Notes: a model not told the origin generated them from the sequence alone. Counted from the first letter of the stretch, positions 1-9,428 are shown. The stretch is 37,494 bases of DNA from 0-14-0-20-45-22 sp041645495 (GCA_041645495.1 JBAZPZ010000009.1:1-37494); one strand, 5' to 3'. Program-made: numbers and translations.

Positions 1-1290
1 GTAGATCAAATATATCAAAATTTGTTACCGGAGATCAGTCGGATTCCTTTGGTTGATACTCACGAACACCTGCTTCCGGAACATGAATATTTAACAAATA
101 ATGGAGGCTTTTTTAGCCTGTTTTTTCAACATTATGCCTCGAGTGACCTGATTTCGGCTGGGATGGATATAAAGACTCTTGAATATTTAAGAACGAGTGA
201 TGACTCCGCAGGAAAGAAGTGGGAGAAGTTTTCCCCTTTTTGGCAGAATATGGAGAATACCTCTTTCGCCCGGGTGATAAAAATCGCGGCTAAGGACCTT
301 TTTAATATTGATGAGATTAGTGAAGATACGATTGGTGATTTATGTAAGCAGATTCAAGCGAAAAATAAACCGGGCTGGTACGACTACGTGCTAAGGGAAA
401 AAGCCGGAATAAAAAAGGTTTTTGTCCGAAGTACGATTACTAATATGAAATCTTACCCCGATTACTTCTTACCGATCGTGGCAAGTGATCTTTTTTTAGA
501 TATCAGATCCGCACCGGAGATCGCCCGGCTTGAAGAGGACGTAGATATTGAAATTCATTCTTTTAAGGATTTGATTGATACGATTGAGAAATTCTACACT
601 GAAGCTAAACAAAATGGAGCAATCGGAATAAAAATTACTCAAGCCTATAAACGCGATCTAAATTTTGATAAACGGACGTTTTTCGAAGCTGAATTGGCAT
701 TTAATAAGATTTTTCAAGGAATGGGAATGGTACCCCATTGGAATCAATGTGCTGGTTTAAGCAGTGAGGAAAGAAAACCGCTGATAGATTTTTTGATGCA
801 TACCATTATCCGGCTGGCCGGTGAAATAGGATTGGTGGTGCAAATCCATACAGGTTTTCAGGAAGGTCAGGGGAATTATATTACAAATTCGAATCCTACT
901 CTTTTAACTAACCTGTTTTTGGAATATCACAAAACGCGGTTTGATATACTTCACTGCGGGTTTCCATATTATTTGGAACTTGCGTGTCTGGCTAAAAATT
1001 TCACCAATGTCTATCCCAATATGACTTGGATTTATTGTATCGGAAGTACGGTTGCCAGGCGAATACTTTGCGATTGGCTTGATATTATCCCGATCAACAA
1101 AATCCTTGGGTTCGGCGGCGATTATCATTTTGTCGAAGGAGTCTATGGACATGCGCAGTTAGCACACCAATCTATTGCCCGGGTCTTGTCAGAGAAGATT
1201 GCAGAAGGACTTTACACGGAGAAACAAGCCCTTATATATGGGCAGAAAATATTAAGTGAAAATGCTGAAGTTGTTTATAATACATTGTGA
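1..1290 (+). CDS. Amidohydrolase-superfamily TIM-barrel protein, 5' partial
   Basis: Metal-dependent hydrolase of the amidohydrolase superfamily (amidohydrolase-2 / uronate-isomerase-like); substrate unknown. The metal HxH motif is seen in VDTHEHLLPE near the start. Later candidate ligands are the Lys in GIKITQAY, the His in VQIHTGF, the His in LHCGFPY and the Asp in GFGGDYHF, in the order expected for the barrel strands. A TTG at 22 could be taken as a start, but the frame is open to base 1 and reads sensible codons, so the gene most likely begins upstream of the window. No signal peptide is visible in the part present. It sits head-to-tail with a sugar-catabolism block, which suggests a role in acidic or acylated sugar metabolism; that is inference. 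The family is fairly sure, the reaction is not. Confidence 0.75.
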   Translation, partial: VDQIYQNLLPEISRIPLVDTHEHLLPEHEYLTNNGGFFSLFFQHYASSDLISAGMDIKTLEYLRTSDDSAGKKWEKFSPFWQNMENTSFARVIKIAAKDLFNIDEISEDTIGDLCKQIQAKNKPGWYDYVLREKAGIKKVFVRSTITNMKSYPDYFLPIVASDLFLDIRSAPEIARLEEDVDIEIHSFKDLIDTIEKFYTEAKQNGAIGIKITQAYKRDLNFDKRTFFEAELAFNKIFQGMGMVPHWNQCAGLSSEERKPLIDFLMHTIIRLAGEIGLVVQIHTGFQEGQGNYITNSNPTLLTNLFLEYHKTRFDILHCGFPYYLELACLAKNFTNVYPNMTWIYCIGSTVARRILCDWLDIIPINKILGFGGDYHFVEGVYGHAQLAHQSIARVLSEKIAEGLYTEKQALIYGQKILSENAEVVYNTL

Positions 1291-1381
1291 GAAACAATCC
1301 GGGCTTTTGCAATCGGATTAGGAATAATAGGACTCAAATCTTGGAGATTCGTATTGTGCATCTAATATTATCGGAGGTCAG

Positions 1382-2719
1382 GTGAAAAGTAGCAGCATTC
1401 TTTTAAAATTTATTATTTGTCTTGTCATAGTTCTTTGCTATAGTTGTCAACATCATCCGGGTAATCAAAATGGTAAAAAGACATTTAATTTTTCAAAGTA
1501 TATTTTTGGACAAGCCCCCTCGTTATATGTGTATGTTAAGTCAGTCGATAAAAGTACCGGAGGGGTGCTTATCAGAGGGGGCGACAGCCGCAAACCCCCT
1601 GCTCCATTTATCTTGAAATGGGGTGATGGCGCGGTCACGGAAGGGAATTTTCCTCAGGAACATGTGTATCCGGATCGCACCCAAAACTATATTATCACAG
1701 TAAAAGCTCGTTATTCCGATTCGTCTTCCGATTCAGCCGAGGCATTCATTCGCTTTGTAGCTCCTGAAATTATTCAAAAGGCTCTTCCATCAAATATAGC
1801 AGTATCAATACCCGACTCAATGGTTATGCTCGAAAGCAGAATGCCAAAAGAAGAATTATACGAATTTTCAGATAGTTTGACTTACTTTGAAGATAAATTT
1901 TTCCCCGTTATCCCAAGAAAAACCATAGAATATATTTTAAGTGTTGCCGCCTCAATTCAAATGAAATTTGTCAATAATGATGTATATAAGGTTAATGGTG
2001 GATTTAACCAGGTTATGCTGAGACATGGTCAATTTGGTGGTATGTATTCTCTATGGTACACAAATCCGGTGAGCTTTGGCGTCGGAGATTACGGGTTTCG
2101 AGGGACAATTCAATGGTCTTCATTCTTTCATGAAATGGGGCATAATTTTACTTTAAATAGTCCAGCCGGTTATTATTACGGCGGCAAGTCTGATGGAAAT
2201 TCTAGTACCATATTTTCAGAAACAATGGCGCAGATATTTCAACACGTAACGGCTTATTATATTGTCAATAATTATAAAGATTATGGCTTAAGCGAAGACC
2301 TGGCTTATGAAATACAATTATCTGCACAATCCTCCTTTTCATGGCCTTCATCATCTTACAAAAGGTACATCAATTCCGGGAAAAACTTTGCATCATGGGA
2401 TGACCCAAATACACCCCAAGATGAAACATTTGATACTTTTATGACTATTGCATATAAGTTTTTTGAACATGCAGAGAAAGGTAAGCCGGATTATGAAAAT
2501 CAATTAAAGAGAATGATGAAGTTTCTACAGCAATTCAACGAAGATTGGCATCGTCGTTATGATCCTAAAAATGACTCAGTTGAAGGAGCAACTTTTCGGG
2601 CTACACTTATGGTATCGGCATTATCTTATGCCTTTGATGAAGATTTGAGAGTAGAATTTAGAGAACTTGATTTTCCTATTAGTGATGAAATTTATCTGGA
2701 ACTGATGATAGGTAATTGA
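1382..2719 (+). CDS. Secreted lipoprotein metallopeptidase with PKD-like domain (HEMGH gluzincin, M60-like)
   Basis: Predicted surface or periplasmic zinc peptidase of 445 aa. The GTG start follows GGAGG at 1373-1377. The N-terminus is a hydrophobic signal ending in YSC (Cys22), a loose lipobox. Residues ~45-127 look like a PKD/Ig-like domain, with the core KWGDG and EHVYPD. The catalytic domain carries HEMGH at 250-254, with Glu280 in FSETMAQIF 25 residues beyond the second His. This fits the HExxH-x(8-28)-E layout of gluzincins, and the local pattern resembles M60 (enhancin/mucinase) peptidases. M60-like enzymes often cut glycosylated proteins, which would suit the glycoside enzymes next door; both the assignment and the substrate are inference. 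A second copy lies at 6730-8089 and is ~92% identical in DNA over signal plus PKD but more diverged in the catalytic half. Confidence 0.75.
   Translation: MKSSSILLKFIICLVIVLCYSCQHHPGNQNGKKTFNFSKYIFGQAPSLYVYVKSVDKSTGGVLIRGGDSRKPPAPFILKWGDGAVTEGNFPQEHVYPDRTQNYIITVKARYSDSSSDSAEAFIRFVAPEIIQKALPSNIAVSIPDSMVMLESRMPKEELYEFSDSLTYFEDKFFPVIPRKTIEYILSVAASIQMKFVNNDVYKVNGGFNQVMLRHGQFGGMYSLWYTNPVSFGVGDYGFRGTIQWSSFFHEMGHNFTLNSPAGYYYGGKSDGNSSTIFSETMAQIFQHVTAYYIVNNYKDYGLSEDLAYEIQLSAQSSFSWPSSSYKRYINSGKNFASWDDPNTPQDETFDTFMTIAYKFFEHAEKGKPDYENQLKRMMKFLQQFNEDWHRRYDPKNDSVEGATFRATLMVSALSYAFDEDLRVEFRELDFPISDEIYLELMIGN
1439..1764 (+). repeat. Direct repeat copy A: signal peptide and PKD segment of peptidase 1
   Basis: This segment aligns colinearly with 6781-7107. 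I count about 27 base differences over ~326 positions and only one indel: five C at 1595-1599 here against six C in copy B. The flanking catalytic regions are clearly less similar, so the similarity is local rather than gene-wide. Confidence 0.85.
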
Positions 2720-2751
2720 ACTGAGAAATGTTAATAAAATAACTAAACAAT

Positions 2752-3312
2752 ATGGCGGGAATGATGATTACAGAAAAACAGTATAATGAGGCACAAAAGA
2801 GGGCTCTTGAGTATTTCGAAAAAGCAGGAATTGTAATAACTGACAAGGAAAGGGCAAATATTGAAGTAGCAGATTTTGGGATAGGAGCACTTGAGCAGAC
2901 AGGATTAGAACTCATTGTGTATGTGAATACAAAAAGGGTTTGTGCAAAAGAACTTGTTTTATTTCCACAGCAAACCTGTCCCGAACATCGTCATCCACCG
3001 GTAGGAAATGAGCCGGGGAAAGAGGAAACGTTTCGTTGTCGCTGGGGAAAAGTGTATCTTTATGTGTCGGGGGAAAAAACAATCAACCCAAAAGCTAAAC
3101 CACCAAAATACAGAGAAAAATATTATACTGTCTGGCATGAAATTGAGCTAAATCCAGGTGACCAATACACATTACAGCCTGATACTTTACATTGGTTTCA
3201 AGCTGGTCATGAGGGTGCAGTTATTTCTGAATTTTCAACTAAAAGTCGTGATGAAGCGGATATCTTTACCGATCCGGAAATTCAACGAATCACTAAAATG
3301 AAGAAAGAATAA
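2752..3312 (+). CDS. D-lyxose isomerase-like cupin (D-lyxose/D-mannose ketol-isomerase)
   Basis: Cytosolic sugar isomerase of the D-lyxose isomerase cupin family, interconverting D-lyxose/D-xylulose and commonly D-mannose/D-fructose. The 186 aa length is normal for the family. Metal-binding residues are visible: two His and a Glu in CPEHRHPP...KEETFRC, and the late His in PDTLHWFQAG, followed by the conserved tail SEFST...DEADIFTDP. There is no signal peptide. ATG 2752 is given; ATGs at 2761 and 2764 are also possible because no good Shine-Dalgarno precedes any of them. The stop at 3310-3312 is followed at once by the GTG of a PfkB kinase. Together they could convert free mannose to fructose and phosphorylate it. 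The family call is strong; which sugar is used is not decided by sequence. Confidence 0.85.
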   Translation: MAGMMITEKQYNEAQKRALEYFEKAGIVITDKERANIEVADFGIGALEQTGLELIVYVNTKRVCAKELVLFPQQTCPEHRHPPVGNEPGKEETFRCRWGKVYLYVSGEKTINPKAKPPKYREKYYTVWHEIELNPGDQYTLQPDTLHWFQAGHEGAVISEFSTKSRDEADIFTDPEIQRITKMKKE

Positions 3313-3313
3313 A

Positions 3314-4561
3314 GTGCTAGAGAAAGAAATTAATGTAGTGGTAGCCGGACACATTTGTCTTGATATGTTTCCAGAATTTATGGATACAAAAAAGATGTCC
3401 TTTGAAGAGTTGTTTGTGCCGGGGAAATTAACAAATGTAAGTGGAATGAGAATCTCAACAGGCGGTCCTGTTTCAAACACGGGTATTGCAATGCATAATC
3501 TGGGAGCGAAGATTTCTTTAATAGCGAAAATAGGAGATGATTTTATTGGGGAGGCTATATTAAACTTCCTAAAAAATAAAGTTTCAGTGGAAGGAATAAA
3601 AATTGTAAAAGGAGAACTTTCTTCTTATACAATTGTTATCGCTCCAAAAGATATAGACCGTATGTTTCTGCATAATCCTGGTACGAATGATACTTTTTGT
3701 TATGATGACATTGATTTCGATTTGGTAAGAAGTGCAAAATTGTTTCATCTTGGTTATCCCCCTTTAATGAAAAGATTATACCAGGATGATGGAGAGCAGT
3801 TGCGGAAGATTTACAAGAGAGTAAATGAGCTGGGTGTGATAACGTCACTAGATTTTGCTCTTCCGGATCCAAATAGTCCATCAGGCAAGGTGAACTGGAA
3901 TAAAATACTGAAAAAGGTTTTACCCTACATTGATATTTTTCTTCCCAGTGTAGAAGAGGCGCAATTTGTGCTGGATAAAGAAAAATTTTTAAAGCTGCGC
4001 GAAAGAGCTAAAGGAAAAGAATTACTTCACTTATTTGATGGTAAAGAGTTAACTCAACTGTCGAATAAACTTCTTGACTATGGGACTAAAATTGTTGGCT
4101 TAAAATGTGGGAATAGAGGATTTTATGTAAAAACTGCCTCCGAAGAAAAACTAAAGAAAATTGGTGGTATTAATCTTGATAACTGGTCGGAGCGCCAGTT
4201 GTGGGAACCGACCTATCATGTGGAAAAATTCGCCTCTGCTGCGGGGGCTGGTGATTCTGCTATTGCCGCATTTCTTGTTGCTTTACTTAAAGGTGAGACA
4301 ATTGAGATGTGCCTTAAATACGCCTGTATGTGTGGGGCACAGAATGTTCAGGCTTTAGACACTGTAAGTGGGATAAAAAACTGGGCGCAGACAACAAGAG
4401 AAATAAAGAGCGGATGGGGAAAAAATGAGTTAAAAATTAAGACAGTTGGCTGGAGATATAATCGTAAAGAGAAACTATGGCATGGACCCGAGGATATGAA
4501 CAGAAAACGCTCGCGGATTTACCCAGAAGGAATACCTTGCAAGACACGGATAAGAGAGTGA
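3314..4561 (+). CDS. PfkB-family carbohydrate kinase
   Basis: ATP-dependent sugar kinase of the ribokinase/PfkB family, 415 aa, longer than the usual 300-340 because of internal insertions and a basic C-terminal tail. Visible are the N-terminal NVVVAGHICLDMFPE strand, the GGPVSNTGIAMHNLGA glycine-rich sugar-binding segment with IAKIGDDFIG, and the C-terminal signature SAAGAGDSAIAAF with catalytic Asp314. The GTG start at 3314 lies one base after the preceding stop, so it is probably translationally coupled to the lyxose/mannose isomerase. Fructose or xylulose is therefore the likely substrate (inference). The kinase gene ends 16 bp before the GH42 start. Adenosine-kinase-type specificity cannot be excluded. 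Confidence 0.85.
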   Translation: MLEKEINVVVAGHICLDMFPEFMDTKKMSFEELFVPGKLTNVSGMRISTGGPVSNTGIAMHNLGAKISLIAKIGDDFIGEAILNFLKNKVSVEGIKIVKGELSSYTIVIAPKDIDRMFLHNPGTNDTFCYDDIDFDLVRSAKLFHLGYPPLMKRLYQDDGEQLRKIYKRVNELGVITSLDFALPDPNSPSGKVNWNKILKKVLPYIDIFLPSVEEAQFVLDKEKFLKLRERAKGKELLHLFDGKELTQLSNKLLDYGTKIVGLKCGNRGFYVKTASEEKLKKIGGINLDNWSERQLWEPTYHVEKFASAAGAGDSAIAAFLVALLKGETIEMCLKYACMCGAQNVQALDTVSGIKNWAQTTREIKSGWGKNELKIKTVGWRYNRKEKLWHGPEDMNRKRSRIYPEGIPCKTRIRE

Positions 4562-4577
4562 AAGGCGAGATAATAAC

Positions 4578-6674
4578 ATGATACTTGGTACACAGTACTA
4601 TCGACCGCCATTTCCGGAACGGAAATATTGGGAGGAGGACTTCGTTCGTATTAAGGATTCCGGGCTGAATACTGTCCAGCTCTGGGTATTATGGGCTTGG
4701 GTGGAATCGAAACCAGGAGAGTATATTTTCAAAGATTACGATCGCCTGATTGAACTTGCTGAGCGGAATGGACTGGGCGTTGTTCTCAGTACTATTGCTG
4801 AGATTCAGCCTTGCTGGATTTCCCGCATGGTTCCCGACAGTGAATTGATTGATCACCTGGGACGGAAAGTAATATCTTCCAATCGGGATGAATGTAATTT
4901 TGGCCTTACTCCAGGTAATTGCACTGACCACCCTGATGTCTGGGATAGAATGAAAAGCTTTTTGACAGAGGTGGTAACTCGCTATCGTTCGGTACCTAAC
5001 CTTCGGGGATGGGATGCCTGGAACGAACTTCGATGGAACGTGCAGTCTGATGGTTTGGTCTGTTTCTGTCCCTATACTTTAACTGCTTTTCGGAATTGGC
5101 TGGACCAGAAATACAGTGGGCTTGATGGATTGAACGATGCCTGGAGGCGACGCTACGGTTGTTGGGAAGAAGTAATGCCCGGTAAACTTCCTGGTCGTCC
5201 CTATACCGAGATGATGGCCTTCCAGCATTTTCTTACCTGGCGTGCAAATCAGCATGGCAAAGCTCGATACAACTTAATGAAATCATTGGATCCAGTCCAC
5301 CCCATTACCATACACGCTTGTTTTCCCAGTCCTCAGGCTGAAGGAGATAGTTATAATCACGCCGTTAATAGAGGCAATGACTGGTTCTTTGCTGACGACC
5401 TTGATGGGATCGGGTGTAGTTCCTTCCCAAAGTGGTGGGGGCAGGACAATACTGGCTTCAGCATCAGGGTTGATTCTATTCAGTCTGCCGCCAGGAACAA
5501 ATTGATATGGTTAAGCGAGGTGCAGGGAGGGCGCTCGAGTATAGGCTTCGAAATGTTTAAACCGGTAGATGCCCTTTCTCAACAACGCTGGATCTGGAAT
5601 GGTATCGCCTGCGGAGTGGATGCCGTTCTTTTCTGGTGCTGGCGGGACGAGGTTTTTGGGAAGGAGTCGTCAGGATTTGGTCTTTCCGGCAATGATGGTC
5701 TTGCTCCGGAGCGGTTAGCCGCAATGAAAGTAACTGGCAGATTAATCAAAGAATATGACGACCTTATCTCTGTGTACAGACCGGAGAAACCAGCGGTAGG
5801 AGTGATGTTTAGCCCTCAATCCTACTATTTGTATTGGGCTCAGGAAGGCAATGCCCGTCGCCCTGTGCAAGCCTGGCAAGGATATACTCGTAGTTTAGTA
5901 CGGAAATCTATACCCTATATTGTGGTAGAGGAAGAACATCTCGATGTTTTAACGGATTTGAAGATTCTATTCTTACCTCGTACCATTGTAACTGACGGCG
6001 CTACTGAAAAAGCACTCGAAAATTTTGTCAAAGAGGGAGGTACTCTCTTCTGTGAATCGGAATGTGGCGCTTTTAGTCCGCAAGGATTCTATCGCTATCC
6101 GGAAGAACGATTCATTGCTCGCCTGAGTGGTATTCATGAAATCGGAAGGCGTAGTCTTAATGACAATTGTTTTACAGTTAAAATAGATGGCAAGGAGTTA
6201 AACCTGCGTGCAACACAATGGCTAACTCCTTACAGTAATGATAAGGGACAAATATTAGCCGATAGTGATGATGGACCTTTAATGGTGGAAGTTCCAATAG
6301 GCAAAGGGAAATTAATCCTTTGCGGTACATACCCTGGTGACGCCGACTGGACGATTGGTTTTGATAATTTCTTGGAACTCATGATAAGTCGGTCAGGTTG
6401 GCAGCCAGAGACAGAGATATTATCTCCCTGTCCTACCAAGGAATCTTTCTTTTATATCAAATGTGGGCGATCCGGTGATAAAAAGGTTGTTTTCGTTTTT
6501 TTTCCACCGGACCGTGATAAGGTTCACCTCAGATTTAAAGATAGTTTCTTTTCAGGAATGCATGTTATGGATATCATATCTGACAGAGAAATTAATTTAA
6601 AAAAGAACGAATCCGGTCAAGAATGTATACTTACCGTACCGAAATGGAGGTTTTCTGTTTTAGTCGGGTACTAA
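4578..6674 (+). CDS. GH42-type beta-galactosidase family glycoside hydrolase
   Basis: Retaining glycoside hydrolase, 698 aa, without signal peptide and hence cytosolic. The N-terminal TIM barrel starts with GTQYYRPPFPERKYW and contains NTVQLWVLWAWVESKPGEY. The predicted acid/base is Glu150 in WDAWNE, and the predicted nucleophile is Glu314 in IWLSEVQGG. The segment CPYTLTAFRNWLDQKYS followed by LNDAWRR is typical of GH42. After about residue 395 there is a Rossmann/glutamine-amidotransferase-like trimerisation domain (LKILFLPRTIVTDGATEKAL, FVKEGGTLFCESECG) and then a beta-rich C-terminal domain. An AGGCGAG Shine-Dalgarno-like element precedes ATG 4578. It is probably co-transcribed with the kinase. 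GH42 members act on beta-galactosides or alpha-L-arabinopyranosides; the actual substrate is unknown. Confidence 0.88.
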   Translation: MILGTQYYRPPFPERKYWEEDFVRIKDSGLNTVQLWVLWAWVESKPGEYIFKDYDRLIELAERNGLGVVLSTIAEIQPCWISRMVPDSELIDHLGRKVISSNRDECNFGLTPGNCTDHPDVWDRMKSFLTEVVTRYRSVPNLRGWDAWNELRWNVQSDGLVCFCPYTLTAFRNWLDQKYSGLDGLNDAWRRRYGCWEEVMPGKLPGRPYTEMMAFQHFLTWRANQHGKARYNLMKSLDPVHPITIHACFPSPQAEGDSYNHAVNRGNDWFFADDLDGIGCSSFPKWWGQDNTGFSIRVDSIQSAARNKLIWLSEVQGGRSSIGFEMFKPVDALSQQRWIWNGIACGVDAVLFWCWRDEVFGKESSGFGLSGNDGLAPERLAAMKVTGRLIKEYDDLISVYRPEKPAVGVMFSPQSYYLYWAQEGNARRPVQAWQGYTRSLVRKSIPYIVVEEEHLDVLTDLKILFLPRTIVTDGATEKALENFVKEGGTLFCESECGAFSPQGFYRYPEERFIARLSGIHEIGRRSLNDNCFTVKIDGKELNLRATQWLTPYSNDKGQILADSDDGPLMVEVPIGKGKLILCGTYPGDADWTIGFDNFLELMISRSGWQPETEILSPCPTKESFFYIKCGRSGDKKVVFVFFPPDRDKVHLRFKDSFFSGMHVMDIISDREINLKKNESGQECILTVPKWRFSVLVGY

Positions 6675-6780
6675 TGCCACAAATAAACAAATTCATATGA
6701 TTATTAATTAAAATTATAGGAGATATCTAATGAAAAATAACACACTTCTTTTGGGATTAATTATAATTTCAGTATTTAAT

Positions 6781-7107
6781 TATAGTTGCCAACATCATCC
6801 GGGTAATCAAAATGGTAAAAAAACATTCAATTTTTCAAAGTATATTTTCGAACAAGCCCCCTCGTTATATGTGTATGTTAAATCTGTCGATAAGAATACC
6901 GGAGGGGTGCTTATCGGAGGGGGCGACAGCCGCAAACCCCCCTGCTCCGTTTATCTTGAGATGGGGCGATGGCACGGTAACGGAAGGAGTCTTTCCTCAG
7001 GAACATGTGTATCCGGATCGCATCCGAAACTATATCGTCACAGTAAAAGCTCGTTATTCCGATTCGTCTTCCGATTCAGTCGAGGCGTTCGTTCGCTTTG
7101 TTGCTCC
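6781..7107 (+). repeat. Direct repeat copy B: signal peptide and PKD segment of peptidase 2
   Basis: Partner of 1439-1764. It is the same length except for the extra C at 6937-6942, with the remaining differences being substitutions, about 92% identity by eye. Such conservation next to diverged catalytic DNA suggests gene conversion or recent segment exchange between the two peptidase genes. Confidence 0.85.
6937..6942 (+). other. Six-C homopolymer causing the frameshift
   Basis: Run of six C in peptidase copy 2, where copy 1 has five (1595-1599). Removing one C joins the two open frames and restores Arg-Lys-Pro-Pro-Ala-Pro as in copy 1. It is the only length difference within the 326-bp repeat. 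Confidence 0.85.
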
Positions 7108-8093
7108 CCGGCTGAAACCTATTCCGATTGCTAGTAAGATTACCGTCACTATTCCGAATTCCAAAATAGAGATTGGTAGTCGTTTACCTCAGGAAGGCAT
7201 GTATAAATTTTCGGAATCGCTGTCCTTTTTCCCAGATGATTTTTTTACTGAAACACCCAGAGAAACGATTGAATACATCCTTGGTGTGGCGGCAAGTATC
7301 CAAATGGATTTGGTTAATGACGATGTCTATATGGTGAATGACACCTTCCAACAGGTGCTGTTAAGAGATGCCGGATTTGGCGGAATGTATTCGCTCTGGT
7401 TTACGGATCCGGTAAGTTTTGGTGTTGGCGATTACGGCTTACGGGGAACGATCCAGTGGTCATCCTTTTTCCATGAAATGGGTCATAATTTTACACTGAA
7501 TACGCCCGGGAAATACTATTTCGGTGGAAAATCAGATGGTAATGCCAACGCGATCTATTCAGAAACAATGGCCCAGATATTTGCACACGCCACGGCTTAC
7601 TGGTTAGTAAATCACTATAAGGAGTTCGGGATCAGTTCAGACCTGGCAAATGAGATTAAATTGTCTGCCGAGAATTCGTTTCAGGGTCTGGCGGGATCAT
7701 ATCAAAAGTATGTCGATTCCAACTGTCCGTTTGCTTCCTGGAACGATCCGGATACACAAGGCGACGAAACGTTCCCGACTTTTATGACGGTTGCTTATAA
7801 GTTTTTCGAGTATGCCGAAAAAGGTAACTATGATTATCGGAAATCGGTTAAAAGAATGCTATTCTTTCTTCAACATTTTAATGATGAATGGCAGGTCAAA
7901 TATGATCAACTTCATAATTCGGCAGATGCCGATGCGTTCCGGGCGACATTAATGGTAAGTGCCATATCTTACGCTTTTGAGGAGGATTTCAGGGCGGATT
8001 TCAGGCGGCTCAACTTCCCGATTAGCAACACTGTTTATGAATATTTACAGGCATCGTTAAAACAAAATGAACAGATCAAATCTAACTGAAAAT

Positions 8094-8100
8094 GAGGTGA
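8094..8100 (+). promoter_or_regulatory. Shine-Dalgarno deciding the M28 peptidase start
   Basis: GAGGTGA lies five bases before ATG 8106. No comparable element precedes the upstream in-frame ATG at 8067, so the later start is chosen. Confidence 0.7.
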
Positions 8101-8105
8101 CAAGA

Positions 8106-9383
8106 ATGAAGAAATTATTTGATGGCAAGAATGCCTATGAGTTCGTACAGAAGATAAATTTTATACGTGTAGGTGGGACCAAAGCTGAAAAAGAGGCGGC
8201 GGAGATTATTGCGAAACAGATTCGGGAAATCGGCCTGCAACCCGAATATCATGATTTTTCGTTGGCGACCTGCCATCGTTTTTCATCTAAAATGAAAATT
8301 TTATCACCCTATGAAAAGGAGATAAAAATGACTCACAGAGTTATTTCGGGAGGGACTCCGCCTGACGGTTTGACTGCCGATTTCAAGTATATCGATTCCG
8401 GTGGCGAGCGTTTCTGTGAGGATATCGAGGGTAAGGTCGTCATGACGACGGGAACTGTGGATCGTATTCTGTACGAACGACTGACGCGCCACCATGCCAC
8501 CGCAGTTATCATTCCGATGGAGCATAATAAAGAGCTTTTAGGCATTACGTTCAATGGAGATTATGTAAAAAAATGGGGTGAATTGCCGGTTTGTTATATC
8601 AGCTACAATGATGCCCTGGAGATGGTGAAGCAGAATGTTTCGAAAGTGTTTCTTTGCATAGAAGACGCGTCGGATTTGGAAGGCGTAGGGAGAAATATTG
8701 TTGCTGAAATTAAAGGGACATACCGACCGGATGAGGAATTCATATTTTGCGGGCATTTTGATTCTACGCTAAATCATGGTATATATGATAACGCCGCAGG
8801 AACCTCAACCGTATTGGAATTAGCAAGACATTTTCAGAATAATCCACCGAAGAGAACGGTTAGATTTATACTATTCTCCGGTGAAGAACTCGGACTGAGA
8901 GGATCGATGGCGTATGTAAAAGCCCTGAAGAGTTCGGAAGAGGCTCTGAAGAGAATTAAAATGGTCTTTAATTTCGATCTTGGCGGTACGATTTTGGGTA
9001 AGAATTGTGTTCGTGTGACTGCCGGTAAATCCGTTTATCACTATTTGGACGCATTAAATATCATTGAAGATTTGGATATGACGATCGAGTATGATATTTA
9101 TTCCAGCGATAATATGCCGTTTTGCGGAGAAGGAATTCCGGCTGTCAATTTTTACCGGCAAGCATTAGGATTGGGTCATTCGTGGAACGATACTATTGAG
9201 AACATATCGCCGGACGCTTTTGAAATCATCGGCAACTTCGCATTGCGGTTTACTTTGGGAATTGTGAATGCTCCGGTGCTGCCGTTTAAGAGAACGATTG
9301 GCAAAGAAATGGCCAAAAAAGTAAAAGTATATTTATCGAGATTTGGAACCGAAGAACCGGAACCTGCCGAAGACGATGAATAA
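8106..9383 (+). CDS. M28-family zinc aminopeptidase with PA-like insert
   Basis: Di-zinc peptidase of family M28, 425 aa. An in-frame ATG exists at 8067 inside the preceding gene, but ATG 8106 is preferred because AGGTGA (8095-8100) lies five bases upstream; it starts 16 bp after the peptidase stop. Metal and catalytic residues, numbered from this start, are His217 and Asp219 in CGHFDS, Asp228 in YDNAAG, Glu260/Glu261 in SGEELG, Asp291 in FNFDLGG and His358 in LGHSWNDTIENI. Residues ~80-185 resemble a protease-associated domain. No signal peptide is seen, so it is either cytosolic and processes imported peptides or is exported by another route. Its place behind two secreted endopeptidases suggests terminal digestion of released peptides (inference). 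Confidence 0.88.
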   Translation: MKKLFDGKNAYEFVQKINFIRVGGTKAEKEAAEIIAKQIREIGLQPEYHDFSLATCHRFSSKMKILSPYEKEIKMTHRVISGGTPPDGLTADFKYIDSGGERFCEDIEGKVVMTTGTVDRILYERLTRHHATAVIIPMEHNKELLGITFNGDYVKKWGELPVCYISYNDALEMVKQNVSKVFLCIEDASDLEGVGRNIVAEIKGTYRPDEEFIFCGHFDSTLNHGIYDNAAGTSTVLELARHFQNNPPKRTVRFILFSGEELGLRGSMAYVKALKSSEEALKRIKMVFNFDLGGTILGKNCVRVTAGKSVYHYLDALNIIEDLDMTIEYDIYSSDNMPFCGEGIPAVNFYRQALGLGHSWNDTIENISPDAFEIIGNFALRFTLGIVNAPVLPFKRTIGKEMAKKVKVYLSRFGTEEPEPAEDDE

Positions 9384-9428
9384 AATATGATAAAAACAAA
9401 GCAAATAAAATTGACTAAGGAGTTTTAA

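Larger units (their letters stand above)
6730..8089 (+). pseudogene. Second PKD-HEMGH lipoprotein metallopeptidase, frameshifted in a C-run
   Basis: Paralogue of the peptidase at 1382-2719. It starts at ATG 6730 after AGGAG (6718-6722), with a signal peptide ending NYSC (Cys20). The original frame is left at a run of six C (6937-6942); the other copy has five. Unshifted translation would run through unrelated codons and stop at 7134. From the C-run onwards the shifted frame is fully intact to 8089 and keeps the PKD core RWGDG, the HEMGH zinc motif and the downstream Glu in YSETMAQIF. The decay is therefore one base, and the ORF is otherwise unspoiled. It may be a recent mutation, a phase-variable tract, +1 ribosomal slippage on CCC-CCC-T, or a sequencing error. 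If restored it would be ~450 aa with the same predicted function as copy 1. Confidence 0.8.
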
